From contig NZ_RIBS01000001.1 in assembly GCF_003719825.1 (NCBI RefSeq), positions 744,001 through 808,000 of the forward strand: DNA of 64,000 nucleotides, given 5' to 3'. The number at the start of each line of letters is the position of its first letter. The first letter of the stretch is position 1. Positions 49,032 through 59,192 of this stretch are shown piece by piece. A program made the position numbers and the translations under genes. The notes below the pieces were generated by a model. The model had not been told where the DNA came from, searched no databases, and saw only the letters and a program-made list of their open reading frames with translations. This stretch comes from Montanilutibacter psychrotolerans (GTDB lineage Bacteria; Pseudomonadota; Gammaproteobacteria; Xanthomonadales; Xanthomonadaceae).

Positions 49032-49535
49032 CTAGGCCGGTGGACCGCCGAGATCGCGCAGGTAGAACGCGTTGCAGCCACCGTGGCCGGTGTCGCCAAG
49101 CGGTGCAGCCAGTCGCGTGAAGCCGCGGCGCTCGTAGAGGCGGATGGCCGCGTCCATGCCGCGCAGGGTTTCGAGGTAGCAGCGGCGGAAGGCGAAATCG
49201 CGGGCGGCCAGCAGGCAGCGGTCGATGATCGCCGCGCCCGCACCGAGGCCACGCGCTTCCGGCAGGAAATACATCTTGCGCAGTTCGCAGGTGTCGCCGT
49301 CGCCGCCGGCTAGCGGCGCCAGGCCGCCGCCGCCCACCACGACGCCGTCGCGTTCCACCACGAAGTACGCGCTGCGCGGCGCGGTGTAGGCGCGCTGCAT
49401 CCAGTCGACCTCTGGATCGTTGATCGCAAATCCGTCGCCCACGGCGCCGAACTCGGGCATCACGGCGCGGATGATGGCCGCGATGGCGGCGTCGTCGCGC
49501 GGCTCGATCGGACGGATCAGGCAGCTGGCGTCGAT
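49032..49535 (-). CDS. GNAT-family N-acetyltransferase, possibly with a non-standard ATC start
   Basis: About 167 residues with a complete GNAT fold: IRPIEPRDDAAIAAIIRAVM, ELRKMYFLPEARGLGAGAAI with the acetyl-CoA loop, and ETLRGMDAAIRLYERRGFTRL. Homologues in the family start just before IRPI. No ATG, GTG or TTG lies there; a perfect AAGGAGG (49548-49542) stands 6 nt before an ATC at 49535. The next in-frame TTG upstream would give a ~30-residue basic extension overlapping the preceding gene. It overlaps the 3' end of the GGDEF-EAL gene and is likely its operon partner. Confidence 0.75.
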   Translation of the reverse strand: MDASCLIRPIEPRDDAAIAAIIRAVMPEFGAVGDGFAINDPEVDWMQRAYTAPRSAYFVVERDGVVVGGGGLAPLAGGDGDTCELRKMYFLPEARGLGAGAAIIDRCLLAARDFAFRRCYLETLRGMDAAIRLYERRGFTRLAAPLGDTGHGGCNAFYLRDLGGPPA

Positions 49536-52150
49536 GTCGAACCTCCTTCGCGGTGGAAAGGGAAGGCCTGTTGCTCTGCCCGCAGGACGCCAACGCGCGC
49601 GCAATATGAGGCCAGATCGTCCGGCTTGAGGCCCGCCGCGAACAGGAAGCCCTGTCCGACCGGGACCTCGAGTTGCAGCAGGAACCGGCGTTGCTCCTCG
49701 GTCTCCACGCCCTCGGCGATCAGGCTCAGGCCCAGGCTGCGGGCGATGCCGGTGACGGCCTGGCACACCGCCACGTCGGACTGGTTGTCGGGCACGCCCT
49801 GAACGAACAGCTGGCTGAGCTTGAGGCCATGGATCGGCAGCCGGCGCAGGTAGTTCAGCGCACTGTAGCCCTCACCGAAATCGTCGATGGTCAACGTGAC
49901 GCCAAGCGCGCGCAGTGCCGCGAACGTGCGCAGCGTATCGGGCGCATCCTCGATCAGCACGCGTTCGGTGAACTCCAGCTCGAGCGCGCTGCCGGGCAAC
50001 CCCGCATCGGCCAAGGCCGCCGCGACGCAGCTGGCGAGGTCTTCGCCCAGGAACTGCCGGTAGGACACGTTGACCGCGACGCGCGGAATGTCCAGGCCCT
50101 CCTGGCGCCAGCGTTGCATCTGTAGGCAAGCCTCCTGCAAAACCCAGCCGCCGATGCCGACGATGTCGCCGGTGGATTCGGCGTGGTCGATGAAGCGGTC
50201 CGGGCGCATCTCGCCCAGCGATTGATTGCGCCAGCGGATCAAGGCCTCGACCGCCACCAGCGCGCCGCTGCCCAGGTCGACCTGCGGCTGGTACACCAGG
50301 TGGAACTCGTCGTTGTGCACGGCGCGGCGCAAGTGGGTTTCCAGCTGCAGGCGCTGCAGTTGCTGCTCGGCCAGTTCGGGCGTGAACGCCTGCCAGCCGT
50401 TGCGTCCACGCCGCTTGCTGTCGTACATCGCCACGTCGGCGCTCTGGATCAGCTGCTGTGAACGCACGCCGTCGAAGGGTGCCTGGGCGATGCCGATGCT
50501 GGCGGTGATGCTGAATTCCTCGCCGTCCATGCGAAAGCTGTCGCCGAACGTTTCAAGGATGGCGTCGGCGAGTCGCTCGGGCCGGGTGGCGTCGTCGGAG
50601 GTATCGCAGATCACCAGGAACTCATCGCCACCGAAGCGCGCAATCGAGGCCTCTGCGCCGACCGCACGCTGGATGCGGCGCGCGGCCGAGCACAGCAGGC
50701 GATCGCCGGCGGCGTGGCCGAGCACGTCGTTGACGACCTTGAAGCGGTCCAGGTCGATGTACAGCACCGCCAGCGCGGCGCGTTCGGGGTCGTCGAGCCG
50801 GGAGACCATTTCCGACAGCGCCGCGTCCCGGTTCAGAAGGCCGGTCAGCGGATCGGTGCGCGCCTGCACGCGCAGCGATTCTTCCGCGCGCTTGCGTTCG
50901 GTGATGTCCTGAAGCGTGCCGGTCAGGCGCGACTTGAGCGATTCGCCACCCTCCACCTCGCCGATCACGCGGACCCAGAACACGCGGCCATCGGGATGGG
51001 TGCCTTGCAGTTCGAGGTCGAGGTGGCGGCCACCGGCCATCGTCAGCTCGACCGCGTGGCGAAGGCGGCTGCGGTGCGGTTCGTTGAGGCAGGCCAGCAT
51101 GTCCTCCAGCGTTTCCAGCGCTGGCACGCGGCCGAGGATGCGCTGCGCCTCGTCGGTCAGGTACAGACGTTCGCGGCCCGCGTCCCAGTCCCAGCCGCCG
51201 ATGTGGGCCAGCGCCTGGGCACGGTCGAAAAGATTGCTGTCGCGCTTGAGCTCGGTCACGTCCGAGAACAGCGACAGGACCTGCTCGGGATGATCGCCGC
51301 CGGCCGGGAACTGCGGCACCGACGTCACCGACAGCCAGCTCAACTCGCGGCGATCGCGGTGGTAGAGGCCCAGCACGGTGCTACCGGTGATCTTGCCGGT
51401 GTTGAGCGCGAGCTGGTGCGGCAGGCGGTCGGGCGGAAGCTCGCGGCCGAATTCGTCGAGCACCAGCCAGCGGTCCGGGCGCAGTGCGTCGGAGAGTTGC
51501 TGGCCTTCGCCCACGCCGAGCATGCGCATCGCGGCGACGTTGGCGTGGACGACGTGGCCCTGGGCGTCCTGCACGACGATGCCCTTGTCGATCGACTCGA
51601 TCAGCTCGCGGTAGCGCAGCTCGGCCGTGCGGCGTCCGCTGAGGTCGCGCGCGACGGCGACGATGCACTTGCGGCCCTCGTGCGCGAAGCCGGCCGAGTG
51701 CACCTCGACGGGGAAGCGCGAGCCGTCGCTGCGCATGTTGGTGACTTCGATGACGTAGGTATCGCCGCGGTCCAGGCTTTCCCAGACGGGATTGAGGTGG
51801 TCGCGCGGGAGGTCCGGATTCAGCACGTGGATCGGGCGGCCCACGATCTCCTCGCGCGAGCGCTTGTACGCGGCCATGCCGGCCTTGTTGAGATCCAGCA
51901 CCGTGCCGTCCCAGTCGATGATGCTGACCGGGTCGGGCACCGCGTCGAACAGCGCGTGGTAGCGCCGGTGCGCGGATTCGGCATCCAGGCTGGACGTTCG
52001 CAGCGCATCGGCAGCGCGTTGCAGCAGTTCGCGGGTGGCCTCGGGCAGGGCGTCGTCGTTGCAGGCCAGCTGCAGCGCCACCAGCGTGGCTTCGACGTCC
52101 ACCGGGTCCGGTGGGGTCGAGAGCCAGGCCGATGGCGCCTTGTCGTTCAT
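49517..52150 (-). CDS. PAS-PAS-PAS-GGDEF-EAL c-di-GMP signalling protein
   Basis: A cytoplasmic 877-residue protein with no membrane helices. Three PAS-type sensor domains (about 65-185, 190-310 and 315-440) are followed by a GGDEF domain (RFGGDEF, with DPLTGLLNRDA) and an EAL domain (VEALIRW, NVSYRQF, ELEFTERVL, IDDFGEGYSAL, LIAEGVETEEQ). The residues known to be needed for phosphodiesterase activity (E, N, E, DD, K, E) are all present. The loop-6 motif reads DFGEGYS rather than DFGTGYS, and KID reads KLS. Both activities look possible. Its ATG overlaps the HMG-CoA lyase stop (ATGA), so it is translationally coupled to leucine catabolism. Confidence 0.93.
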   Translation of the reverse strand: MNDKAPSAWLSTPPDPVDVEATLVALQLACNDDALPEATRELLQRAADALRTSSLDAESAHRRYHALFDAVPDPVSIIDWDGTVLDLNKAGMAAYKRSREEIVGRPIHVLNPDLPRDHLNPVWESLDRGDTYVIEVTNMRSDGSRFPVEVHSAGFAHEGRKCIVAVARDLSGRRTAELRYRELIESIDKGIVVQDAQGHVVHANVAAMRMLGVGEGQQLSDALRPDRWLVLDEFGRELPPDRLPHQLALNTGKITGSTVLGLYHRDRRELSWLSVTSVPQFPAGGDHPEQVLSLFSDVTELKRDSNLFDRAQALAHIGGWDWDAGRERLYLTDEAQRILGRVPALETLEDMLACLNEPHRSRLRHAVELTMAGGRHLDLELQGTHPDGRVFWVRVIGEVEGGESLKSRLTGTLQDITERKRAEESLRVQARTDPLTGLLNRDAALSEMVSRLDDPERAALAVLYIDLDRFKVVNDVLGHAAGDRLLCSAARRIQRAVGAEASIARFGGDEFLVICDTSDDATRPERLADAILETFGDSFRMDGEEFSITASIGIAQAPFDGVRSQQLIQSADVAMYDSKRRGRNGWQAFTPELAEQQLQRLQLETHLRRAVHNDEFHLVYQPQVDLGSGALVAVEALIRWRNQSLGEMRPDRFIDHAESTGDIVGIGGWVLQEACLQMQRWRQEGLDIPRVAVNVSYRQFLGEDLASCVAAALADAGLPGSALELEFTERVLIEDAPDTLRTFAALRALGVTLTIDDFGEGYSALNYLRRLPIHGLKLSQLFVQGVPDNQSDVAVCQAVTGIARSLGLSLIAEGVETEEQRRFLLQLEVPVGQGFLFAAGLKPDDLASYCARVGVLRAEQQAFPFHREGGSTSTPAA

Positions 52151-53046
52151 GGCTGGGCGAGCGCCTTGCCGACCTTGCTTCCGGTGTCCCGGCCAAGCCG
52201 CTCGGCGAGCCATCGGCCGGTCTGCGCCAGTAGCGGCAGGTCGATGCCGGTGTCGATGCCCAATCCGTGCAGCATGTAGACCACGTCCTCGCTGGCGACG
52301 TTGCCGCTGGCGCCTCGCGCGTACGGGCAACCACCCACCCCCGCCACCGCCGAGTCGACCACCGCGACGCCTTCCTCGAGGCAGGCGAGGATGTTCGACA
52401 AGGCCTGTCCGTAGGTGTCGTGGAAGTGCACGGCAAGTGCGGGCATCGGTACCTGCGCCGCCACCGCGCGCAGCATCGCGCGTGCCTTGTGCGGCGTGCC
52501 CACGCCGATGGTGTCGCCCAGCGACACCTCGTAGCAGCCCATCTCGTGCAGGGCGCGGGCGACACGCACTACGTCGTCCAGCGGCACCTCGCCCTGGTAG
52601 GGGCAGCCGAGCACGGTGGAGACGTAGCCGCGGACCTTGACGCCGTCGGCGCGCGCACGCGCCATCACCGGCGCGAAGCGGGCCAGCGACTCGTCGATCG
52701 AGGCATTGATGTTGGTGCGGTTGAACGCCTCGGACGCCGCGGCGAACACGGCGATCTCCTCGACGCCGACCGCGCGGGCGCGCTCATAGCCCTGTTCGTT
52801 CGGCACCAGCACCGGGTAGCCGACGCCGGGCCGGCGCGTGATCGCGGTGAACACCTCGGCCGCGTCGGCCAACTGCGGCACCCACTTGGGGCTGACAAAA
52901 CTGGTGGCCTCGATGCTGCGCAGGCCCGTCGCAGACAGCCGGTCGATCAGCTCGACCTTGTCGGCGGTGGCGACCTGGGTCTTCTCGTTCTGCAGGCCGT
53001 CGCGCGGACCAACCTCGACGATGCGCACGGCGGGAGGTGTCGACAT
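52147..53046 (-). CDS. Hydroxymethylglutaryl-CoA lyase
   Basis: Splits HMG-CoA into acetyl-CoA and acetoacetate, the end of leucine degradation. 299-residue TIM barrel with VEVGPRDGLQNEKT, SLGDTIGVGTP, VHFHDTYGQAL (metal His pair) and the catalytic Cys loop GVGGCPYARGASGNVASED. Start ATG 53046 gives MSTPPAVRIVEVG; the longer frame adds an unlikely Cys-rich leader. It starts 1 nt after the carboxylase alpha-subunit stop. Equivalent to LiuE/MvaB. Confidence 0.95.
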   Translation of the reverse strand: MSTPPAVRIVEVGPRDGLQNEKTQVATADKVELIDRLSATGLRSIEATSFVSPKWVPQLADAAEVFTAITRRPGVGYPVLVPNEQGYERARAVGVEEIAVFAAASEAFNRTNINASIDESLARFAPVMARARADGVKVRGYVSTVLGCPYQGEVPLDDVVRVARALHEMGCYEVSLGDTIGVGTPHKARAMLRAVAAQVPMPALAVHFHDTYGQALSNILACLEEGVAVVDSAVAGVGGCPYARGASGNVASEDVVYMLHGLGIDTGIDLPLLAQTGRWLAERLGRDTGSKVGKALAQP

Positions 53047-53047
53047 C

Positions 53048-55078
<2,031 letters not shown>

Positions 55079-55148
55079 ACGGGTCTGTCGATCTCGCTGG
55101 CGAAGGTGACTGCCGCCCGGGGACGGTGATCTGTCTGCGGGCTTGCGG

Positions 55149-55550
55149 CTATTCCGGGAAGTGGCAGACCGCTTCGAGGTTGTGACCGTTGGGGTCGATC
55201 ACGAACGCGCCGTAGTAGTTGGGGTGGTAGATCGGGCGAAGCCCGGGGGCGCCGTTGTCGCGCGCACCGGCGGCAATCGCCGCGGCATGGAAGGCATCGA
55301 CCTCGGCGCGGCTGCGCGCCACCAGGGCGATGTGCAGGCCGCTGCGGGTGACCTGGCCGGCGTCGTCGGCGGTGCCGATCCAGAACGCGGGCTTGTGGTT
55401 GGAGCCCAGCCCGCAGTGCCAGCTGTCGGTGCCGGTCATCTCCGGCGTCACTTCCATCACCAGGCCGTGGCCCAACGGTGCCAGTGCTGCCAGGTAGAAC
55501 GCCTTGCTGGCGGGGTAGTCGGAAACCTTGAAACCGAGGTGGTCGAGCAT
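55149..55550 (-). CDS. VOC-family (glyoxalase/bleomycin-resistance type) protein
   Basis: A 133-residue vicinal-oxygen-chelate protein. MLDHLGFKVSDYPASKAFY at the start and HPNYYGAFVIDPNGHNLEAVCHFPE (cited in part) at the end are typical. Putative metal residues are His4, His73-region and Glu near the C-terminus. It lies between the enoyl-CoA hydratase (65-nt gap) and the carboxylase alpha subunit (70-nt gap), all on the minus strand. Substrate unknown. Confidence 0.85.
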   Translation of the reverse strand: MLDHLGFKVSDYPASKAFYLAALAPLGHGLVMEVTPEMTGTDSWHCGLGSNHKPAFWIGTADDAGQVTRSGLHIALVARSRAEVDAFHAAAIAAGARDNGAPGLRPIYHPNYYGAFVIDPNGHNLEAVCHFPE

Positions 55551-55615
55551 CCGGGCAATCCTTCAGATCAGGGGCAGTCGGGGGCGGGCCATGGTGGTGG
55601 GAGCGGTGGCTGCGG

Positions 55616-56398
55616 TCACTCGCACCAGTGCGGCTTGCGCTTGTCGAGGAACGCGCCCAGGCCTTCCTGACCCTCCGTCGAGACGCGCAGCGAGGCGATC
55701 AGCGCCGCGTTGTCGGCATCGAGGCGGTCGCGGTCGGTCTGCGCGGTGACGCGGCGCACCAGCGATTTGGCGTGCGAGGCGGCGAACGGCCCGGCCTTGA
55801 GCAGCAGTTCGATCTGGCGCTGAACGGCATTGTCCAGCGCCGTGGCGTTGCTGACGTGATGCAGCAGGCCGATCCGGCAGGCCTCGGCGGCGTCGAAGAT
55901 CTCCGCGGTGGCGAACCAGCGGCGGGCCTGGCGGGCGCCGATCGCTTCGATCACATACGGCGAGATCACCGCCGGCAGCAGGCCGAGTTTGCTTTCGGTC
56001 AGGCCGAACTTGGCCTCGTGCGCGCCGATGGCGATGTCGCAGCAGGCCACCAGGCCGACGCCGCCACCGAACGCTGCGCCGTGGACGCGGGCGATGGTGG
56101 GCTTGGGCAACTCGTCCAGCGTGCGCATCAGGCGGGCGAGGGCGAGCGAGTCGGCCAGGTTCTGCGCTTCGCTTGCGGCGGCCATGCCGCGCATCCAGTT
56201 GAGGTCGGCACCGGCCGAGAACGAAGCGCCTTCGCCTTCCAGCACGACCACACGTACCGAATCGTCCCGCCCCAGCCCTTCCAGCGCACCGGTCAGCGCC
56301 GCGATCAGCATCGGGTCGAAGGCGTTGTGCAGGTCCGGACGGTTCATGCGAAGCCGTGCCACCGGGCCTTCGCGCAGGTTCAACAGCGGGTTGCTCAT
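55616..56398 (-). CDS. Enoyl-CoA hydratase, probably methylglutaconyl-CoA hydratase
   Basis: A 260-residue crotonase-fold enzyme. The oxyanion-hole segments are ASFSAGADLNWMRGM and HGAAFGGGVGLVACCDIAIG. ESKLGLLPAVISPYV carries the catalytic Glu region. The combination SAGADLNWMR is typical of the LiuC/methylglutaconyl-CoA hydratase group, which fits its place upstream of the methylcrotonyl-CoA carboxylase and HMG-CoA lyase genes. It is the first gene of that minus-strand run and divergent from feoA. Confidence 0.9.
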   Translation of the reverse strand: MSNPLLNLREGPVARLRMNRPDLHNAFDPMLIAALTGALEGLGRDDSVRVVVLEGEGASFSAGADLNWMRGMAAASEAQNLADSLALARLMRTLDELPKPTIARVHGAAFGGGVGLVACCDIAIGAHEAKFGLTESKLGLLPAVISPYVIEAIGARQARRWFATAEIFDAAEACRIGLLHHVSNATALDNAVQRQIELLLKAGPFAASHAKSLVRRVTAQTDRDRLDADNAALIASLRVSTEGQEGLGAFLDKRKPHWCE

Positions 56399-56517
56399 CG
56401 AATGCAGTCCATGCCGGGCATGCGGCGATGATAGCCGGTGGGCTCCGTTGCCGGGTTGCGGATGGCCCGGGCGGGTGGTCCCGGGCCAAGCAGGGGCGGG
56501 CCTGCGGATGGTAGGAT

Positions 56518-56536
56518 GAGAACTATTCCCATTTGC
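56518..56536 (+). promoter_or_regulatory. Fur-box-like site in front of feoA
   Basis: GAGAACTATTCCCATTTGC matches the gammaproteobacterial Fur-box pattern (GATAATGATAATCATTATC and the GAGAATgATTcTCATTTGC variant) with its characteristic palindromic AT spacing. TAGGAT at 56512-56517 directly before it could be the -10 box, so a bound repressor would block initiation. It lies within 15-30 nt of the feoA start codons, consistent with iron repression of ferrous-iron uptake. Confidence 0.6.
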
Positions 56537-56547
56537 CGGATTTGCCC

Positions 56548-56862
56548 TTGAAGCTGTCGGAATTGCCGCGCCGCACCCTGGCCACGGTCGGCCTGGTCGA
56601 GGACCAGAGCCCGAACGACCCGATCGCGCGGCGCCTGCGCGAGCTCGGCTTCGTCGACGGTGAACAGGTCGAAGTGGTGGCGGCCGGGCCATTCGGCGCC
56701 GAGCCGCTGCTGGTGCAGGTCGGCTTCACGCGATTCGCGCTCCGTCGCAGCGAGGCGGCGCGTATCGTCGTGGCTGTCGCCGTCGCGGCAGAATCGACGG
56801 GTTCGTGCGCGTCGGCATCCGCGCGGCCTTCGACGGCCGCGACCACGGTGGAGCCGGCATGA
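56548..56862 (+). CDS. feoA: Ferrous iron transport protein A
   Basis: A small SH3-like cytoplasmic partner of FeoB. About 104 residues, longer than the usual 75-85 because of an Ala/Ser/Thr-rich C-terminal tail. Family segments: LSELPRRTLATV, PIARRLRELGFVDGEQVEVV, and EPLLVQVGFTRFALRRSEAARI. No ATG is available; TTG codons at 56533, 56542 and 56548 are in frame, and 56548 is chosen because it gives the family-like N-terminus and leaves the Fur-box-like site outside the reading frame. ATGA overlap with feoB. Confidence 0.88.
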   Translation: MKLSELPRRTLATVGLVEDQSPNDPIARRLRELGFVDGEQVEVVAAGPFGAEPLLVQVGFTRFALRRSEAARIVVAVAVAAESTGSCASASARPSTAATTVEPA

Positions 56863-58742
56863 GCGCCGCCACCGCCGTCGCCCGCCTGGCCCTGGTCGGC
56901 AGCCCGAACTGCGGCAAGACCGCGTTGTTCAACCTGCTGACCGGCAGCCGCCAGAAGGTTGCCAACTACGCCGGCGTCACCGTCGAGCGCAAGGAGGGCC
57001 GCTTCAACACGCCGTCCGGGCGCCACTGCGCCGTGCTCGACCTGCCCGGTGCCTACAGCCTCCATGCCGCCAGCCTCGACGAGGCCGTGACCCGTGACCT
57101 GTGCCGCGGCTTCTACCCCGGCGAACCGGTTCCCGACGTGCTGGTATGCGTGGTCGACGCGACCAACCTGCGCCTGCACCTGCGGTTCCTGCTGGAACTG
57201 CGCGAGCTCGACCGGCCGATGGTGGTGGCGGTCAACATGATGGATGCCGCGCGTCGCCGTGGCATCGAAGTCGACTTGGCGGTGCTCGAACGCGAGCTCG
57301 GCGTCCCCGTCGTGCCCACGGTGGCCGTGCGCCGGCACGGCGCCGACGAACTGCTGACCCGACTCGACGCACTCGTCGAAGCGCCGCATCCCCCACGCCC
57401 GCGCCTGGCGGCCGAGCAGCCCGAAGGCATGACGCCCGAGCAGGCGTTGCACGCCGAGACCCGCCGCCTGCTGTCGCTGGCGGTGACCATGCCGCGCCGC
57501 ACCGCGGTGATCGACGACACGCTCGATCGCTGGCTGCTGCACCCGGTGCTGGGACTGGTTGTGCTGGCCGTTGTGATGTTCCTGATCTTCCAGGCGGTGT
57601 ACGCCTGGGCCACGCCGTTGATGGACCTCATCGATGCCGGGACCGGCGCGTTCGGTGGCTGGGTGGGAGGGGCGCTGCCGGAAGGACCACTCAACAGCCT
57701 GCTGGTCGATGGCGTGATCGCCGGACTGGGCGGCGTAATCGTCTTCCTGCCGCAGATCCTGATCCTGTTTGCATTCATCCTCGCCCTGGAGGAGTCCGGC
57801 TACCTGCCGCGCGCTGCGTTCCTGCTGGACCGCATGATGGCCGGCGCCGGGCTTTCCGGTCGCTCGTTCATCCCGCTGCTGTCCAGCTTTGCCTGCGCGG
57901 TGCCGGGAATCATGGCCACGCGCTCGATCCAGGATCCGCGCGATCGCCTCGCCACGATCATGGTCGCGCCGCTGATGACGTGCTCGGCGCGCCTGCCGGT
58001 GTACGCGTTGCTGATCGGTGCGTTCATTCCGCAGAAGCAGGTGCTGGGCGTGTTGAACCAGCAGGGGCTGGTGCTGTTCGCCCTGTACGCCGCCGGTGTG
58101 CTGAGCGCGCTGGCGGTGTCGTGGGTCATGAAGAAGTGGCGTCGCGACAAGGGCGAGCACCCGTTGCTGATGGAATTGCCGTCGTACCGTGTTCCGCACC
58201 CGCGCGACCTGCTGCACGGCCTGTGGGAGCGCGCGTGGATCTTCCTGCGCCGGGTGGGCGGCATCATCCTCGCGCTGACTGTGCTGCTGTGGTTCCTGCT
58301 GTCGTTCCCCGGTGCGCCGGAGGGCGCAACCGGACCGGCCATCGACTACAGCTTCGCCGGCCGCATCGGCCATGCGATGACGACCGTCTTCGCGCCGCTG
58401 GGTTTCAACTGGCAGATCTGCATCGCGCTGATCCCGGGGCTGGCCGCGCGCGAGGTGGTGGTGTCGTCGCTGGCCACGGTGTACGCGTTGTCGGCCGCCG
58501 ACGACGAAGCCGCCAGCCAGGCGCTGACCCCGCTGATCAGCGACGGCTGGTCGCTGGCCACGGCGTTGTCGCTGCTGGTGTGGTTCATCTATGCGCCGCA
58601 GTGCATCTCCACGCTGGCGACGATCCGCCGCGAGACCCGCTCGTGGAAGCAGGTGGCGATCAGCACCGGGTATCTGTTCGGCCTGTCGTATCTCGCCTCG
58701 TTCGTGACCTACCAGGTCGCGGTCGCGCTGGGTGCCGGCTGA
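56859..58742 (+). CDS. feoB: Ferrous iron transport protein B
   Basis: Inner-membrane Fe(II) transporter with an N-terminal G-protein domain; 627 residues. G motifs are LVGSPNCGKTALF (residues 12-24), DLPGAYSL (G3) and VNMMDAARR (NxxD, G4). The membrane part (from about 220) contains the two Gate regions with conserved Cys, SSFACAVPGIMATR and APLMTCSARLPVY. It is shorter than E. coli FeoB (773 residues), like other compact forms. It starts at an ATGA overlap with feoA and is followed after 2 nt by the small Cys-rich gene. Confidence 0.96.
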   Translation: MSAATAVARLALVGSPNCGKTALFNLLTGSRQKVANYAGVTVERKEGRFNTPSGRHCAVLDLPGAYSLHAASLDEAVTRDLCRGFYPGEPVPDVLVCVVDATNLRLHLRFLLELRELDRPMVVAVNMMDAARRRGIEVDLAVLERELGVPVVPTVAVRRHGADELLTRLDALVEAPHPPRPRLAAEQPEGMTPEQALHAETRRLLSLAVTMPRRTAVIDDTLDRWLLHPVLGLVVLAVVMFLIFQAVYAWATPLMDLIDAGTGAFGGWVGGALPEGPLNSLLVDGVIAGLGGVIVFLPQILILFAFILALEESGYLPRAAFLLDRMMAGAGLSGRSFIPLLSSFACAVPGIMATRSIQDPRDRLATIMVAPLMTCSARLPVYALLIGAFIPQKQVLGVLNQQGLVLFALYAAGVLSALAVSWVMKKWRRDKGEHPLLMELPSYRVPHPRDLLHGLWERAWIFLRRVGGIILALTVLLWFLLSFPGAPEGATGPAIDYSFAGRIGHAMTTVFAPLGFNWQICIALIPGLAAREVVVSSLATVYALSAADDEAASQALTPLISDGWSLATALSLLVWFIYAPQCISTLATIRRETRSWKQVAISTGYLFGLSYLASFVTYQVAVALGAG

Positions 58743-58744
58743 CC

Positions 58745-58993
58745 GTGGACGCCGGCCTGCTCGCGCAGTACGCCGTGATCGCGTTGGCGGTGCTGGCCAG
58801 CGTGGCGTTCGTCTTCAAGCGCCAGTTCCCGGGCGCCACCCGCCGGCTGCGGATCGCCTGCGCACTGCCGCTGTTGCGCGAGGGCCGGGCCGATTGGTTG
58901 CGTCGGCTCGGTCGCCGGATCGCGCCACCGAGTCTGCTGTCCGGCGATGATGGCTGTGGCGGCTGCAACAGTTGCGGGCCGAAATCTCGCTAG
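58745..58993 (+). CDS. FeoB-associated Cys-rich membrane protein (DUF6587-like)
   Basis: An 82-residue protein starting at a GTG only 2 nt after the feoB stop. An N-terminal transmembrane helix (about residues 8-23, YAVIALAVLASVAFVF) is followed by a basic cytoplasmic segment with LRIACALPLLREGRADWLRR, and the C-terminus has a GCGGCNSCG cluster. This fits the small Cys-rich proteins encoded behind feoB in Xanthomonadaceae, a counterpart of FeoC in position. Iron or Fe-S binding is plausible but unproven. Confidence 0.8.
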   Translation: MDAGLLAQYAVIALAVLASVAFVFKRQFPGATRRLRIACALPLLREGRADWLRRLGRRIAPPSLLSGDDGCGGCNSCGPKSR

Positions 58994-59192
58994 CGTGGCG
59001 CGTGGCACGTCTGCAATTCACGATCAGATGACTTCGCGCGGGCAGGCCCCGCGAACGCATCCGTCGGCTCGCCGGACAGGCGCTGGCGATGGATTGCCGG
59101 TTCGGGTCAGATGCCGTCGACCGATCTGAACGGGGCCAAGGCGGCCCGAGCTGCGTGACCGCCGCCATGGATCCGGATCACATCCGGAGCGA

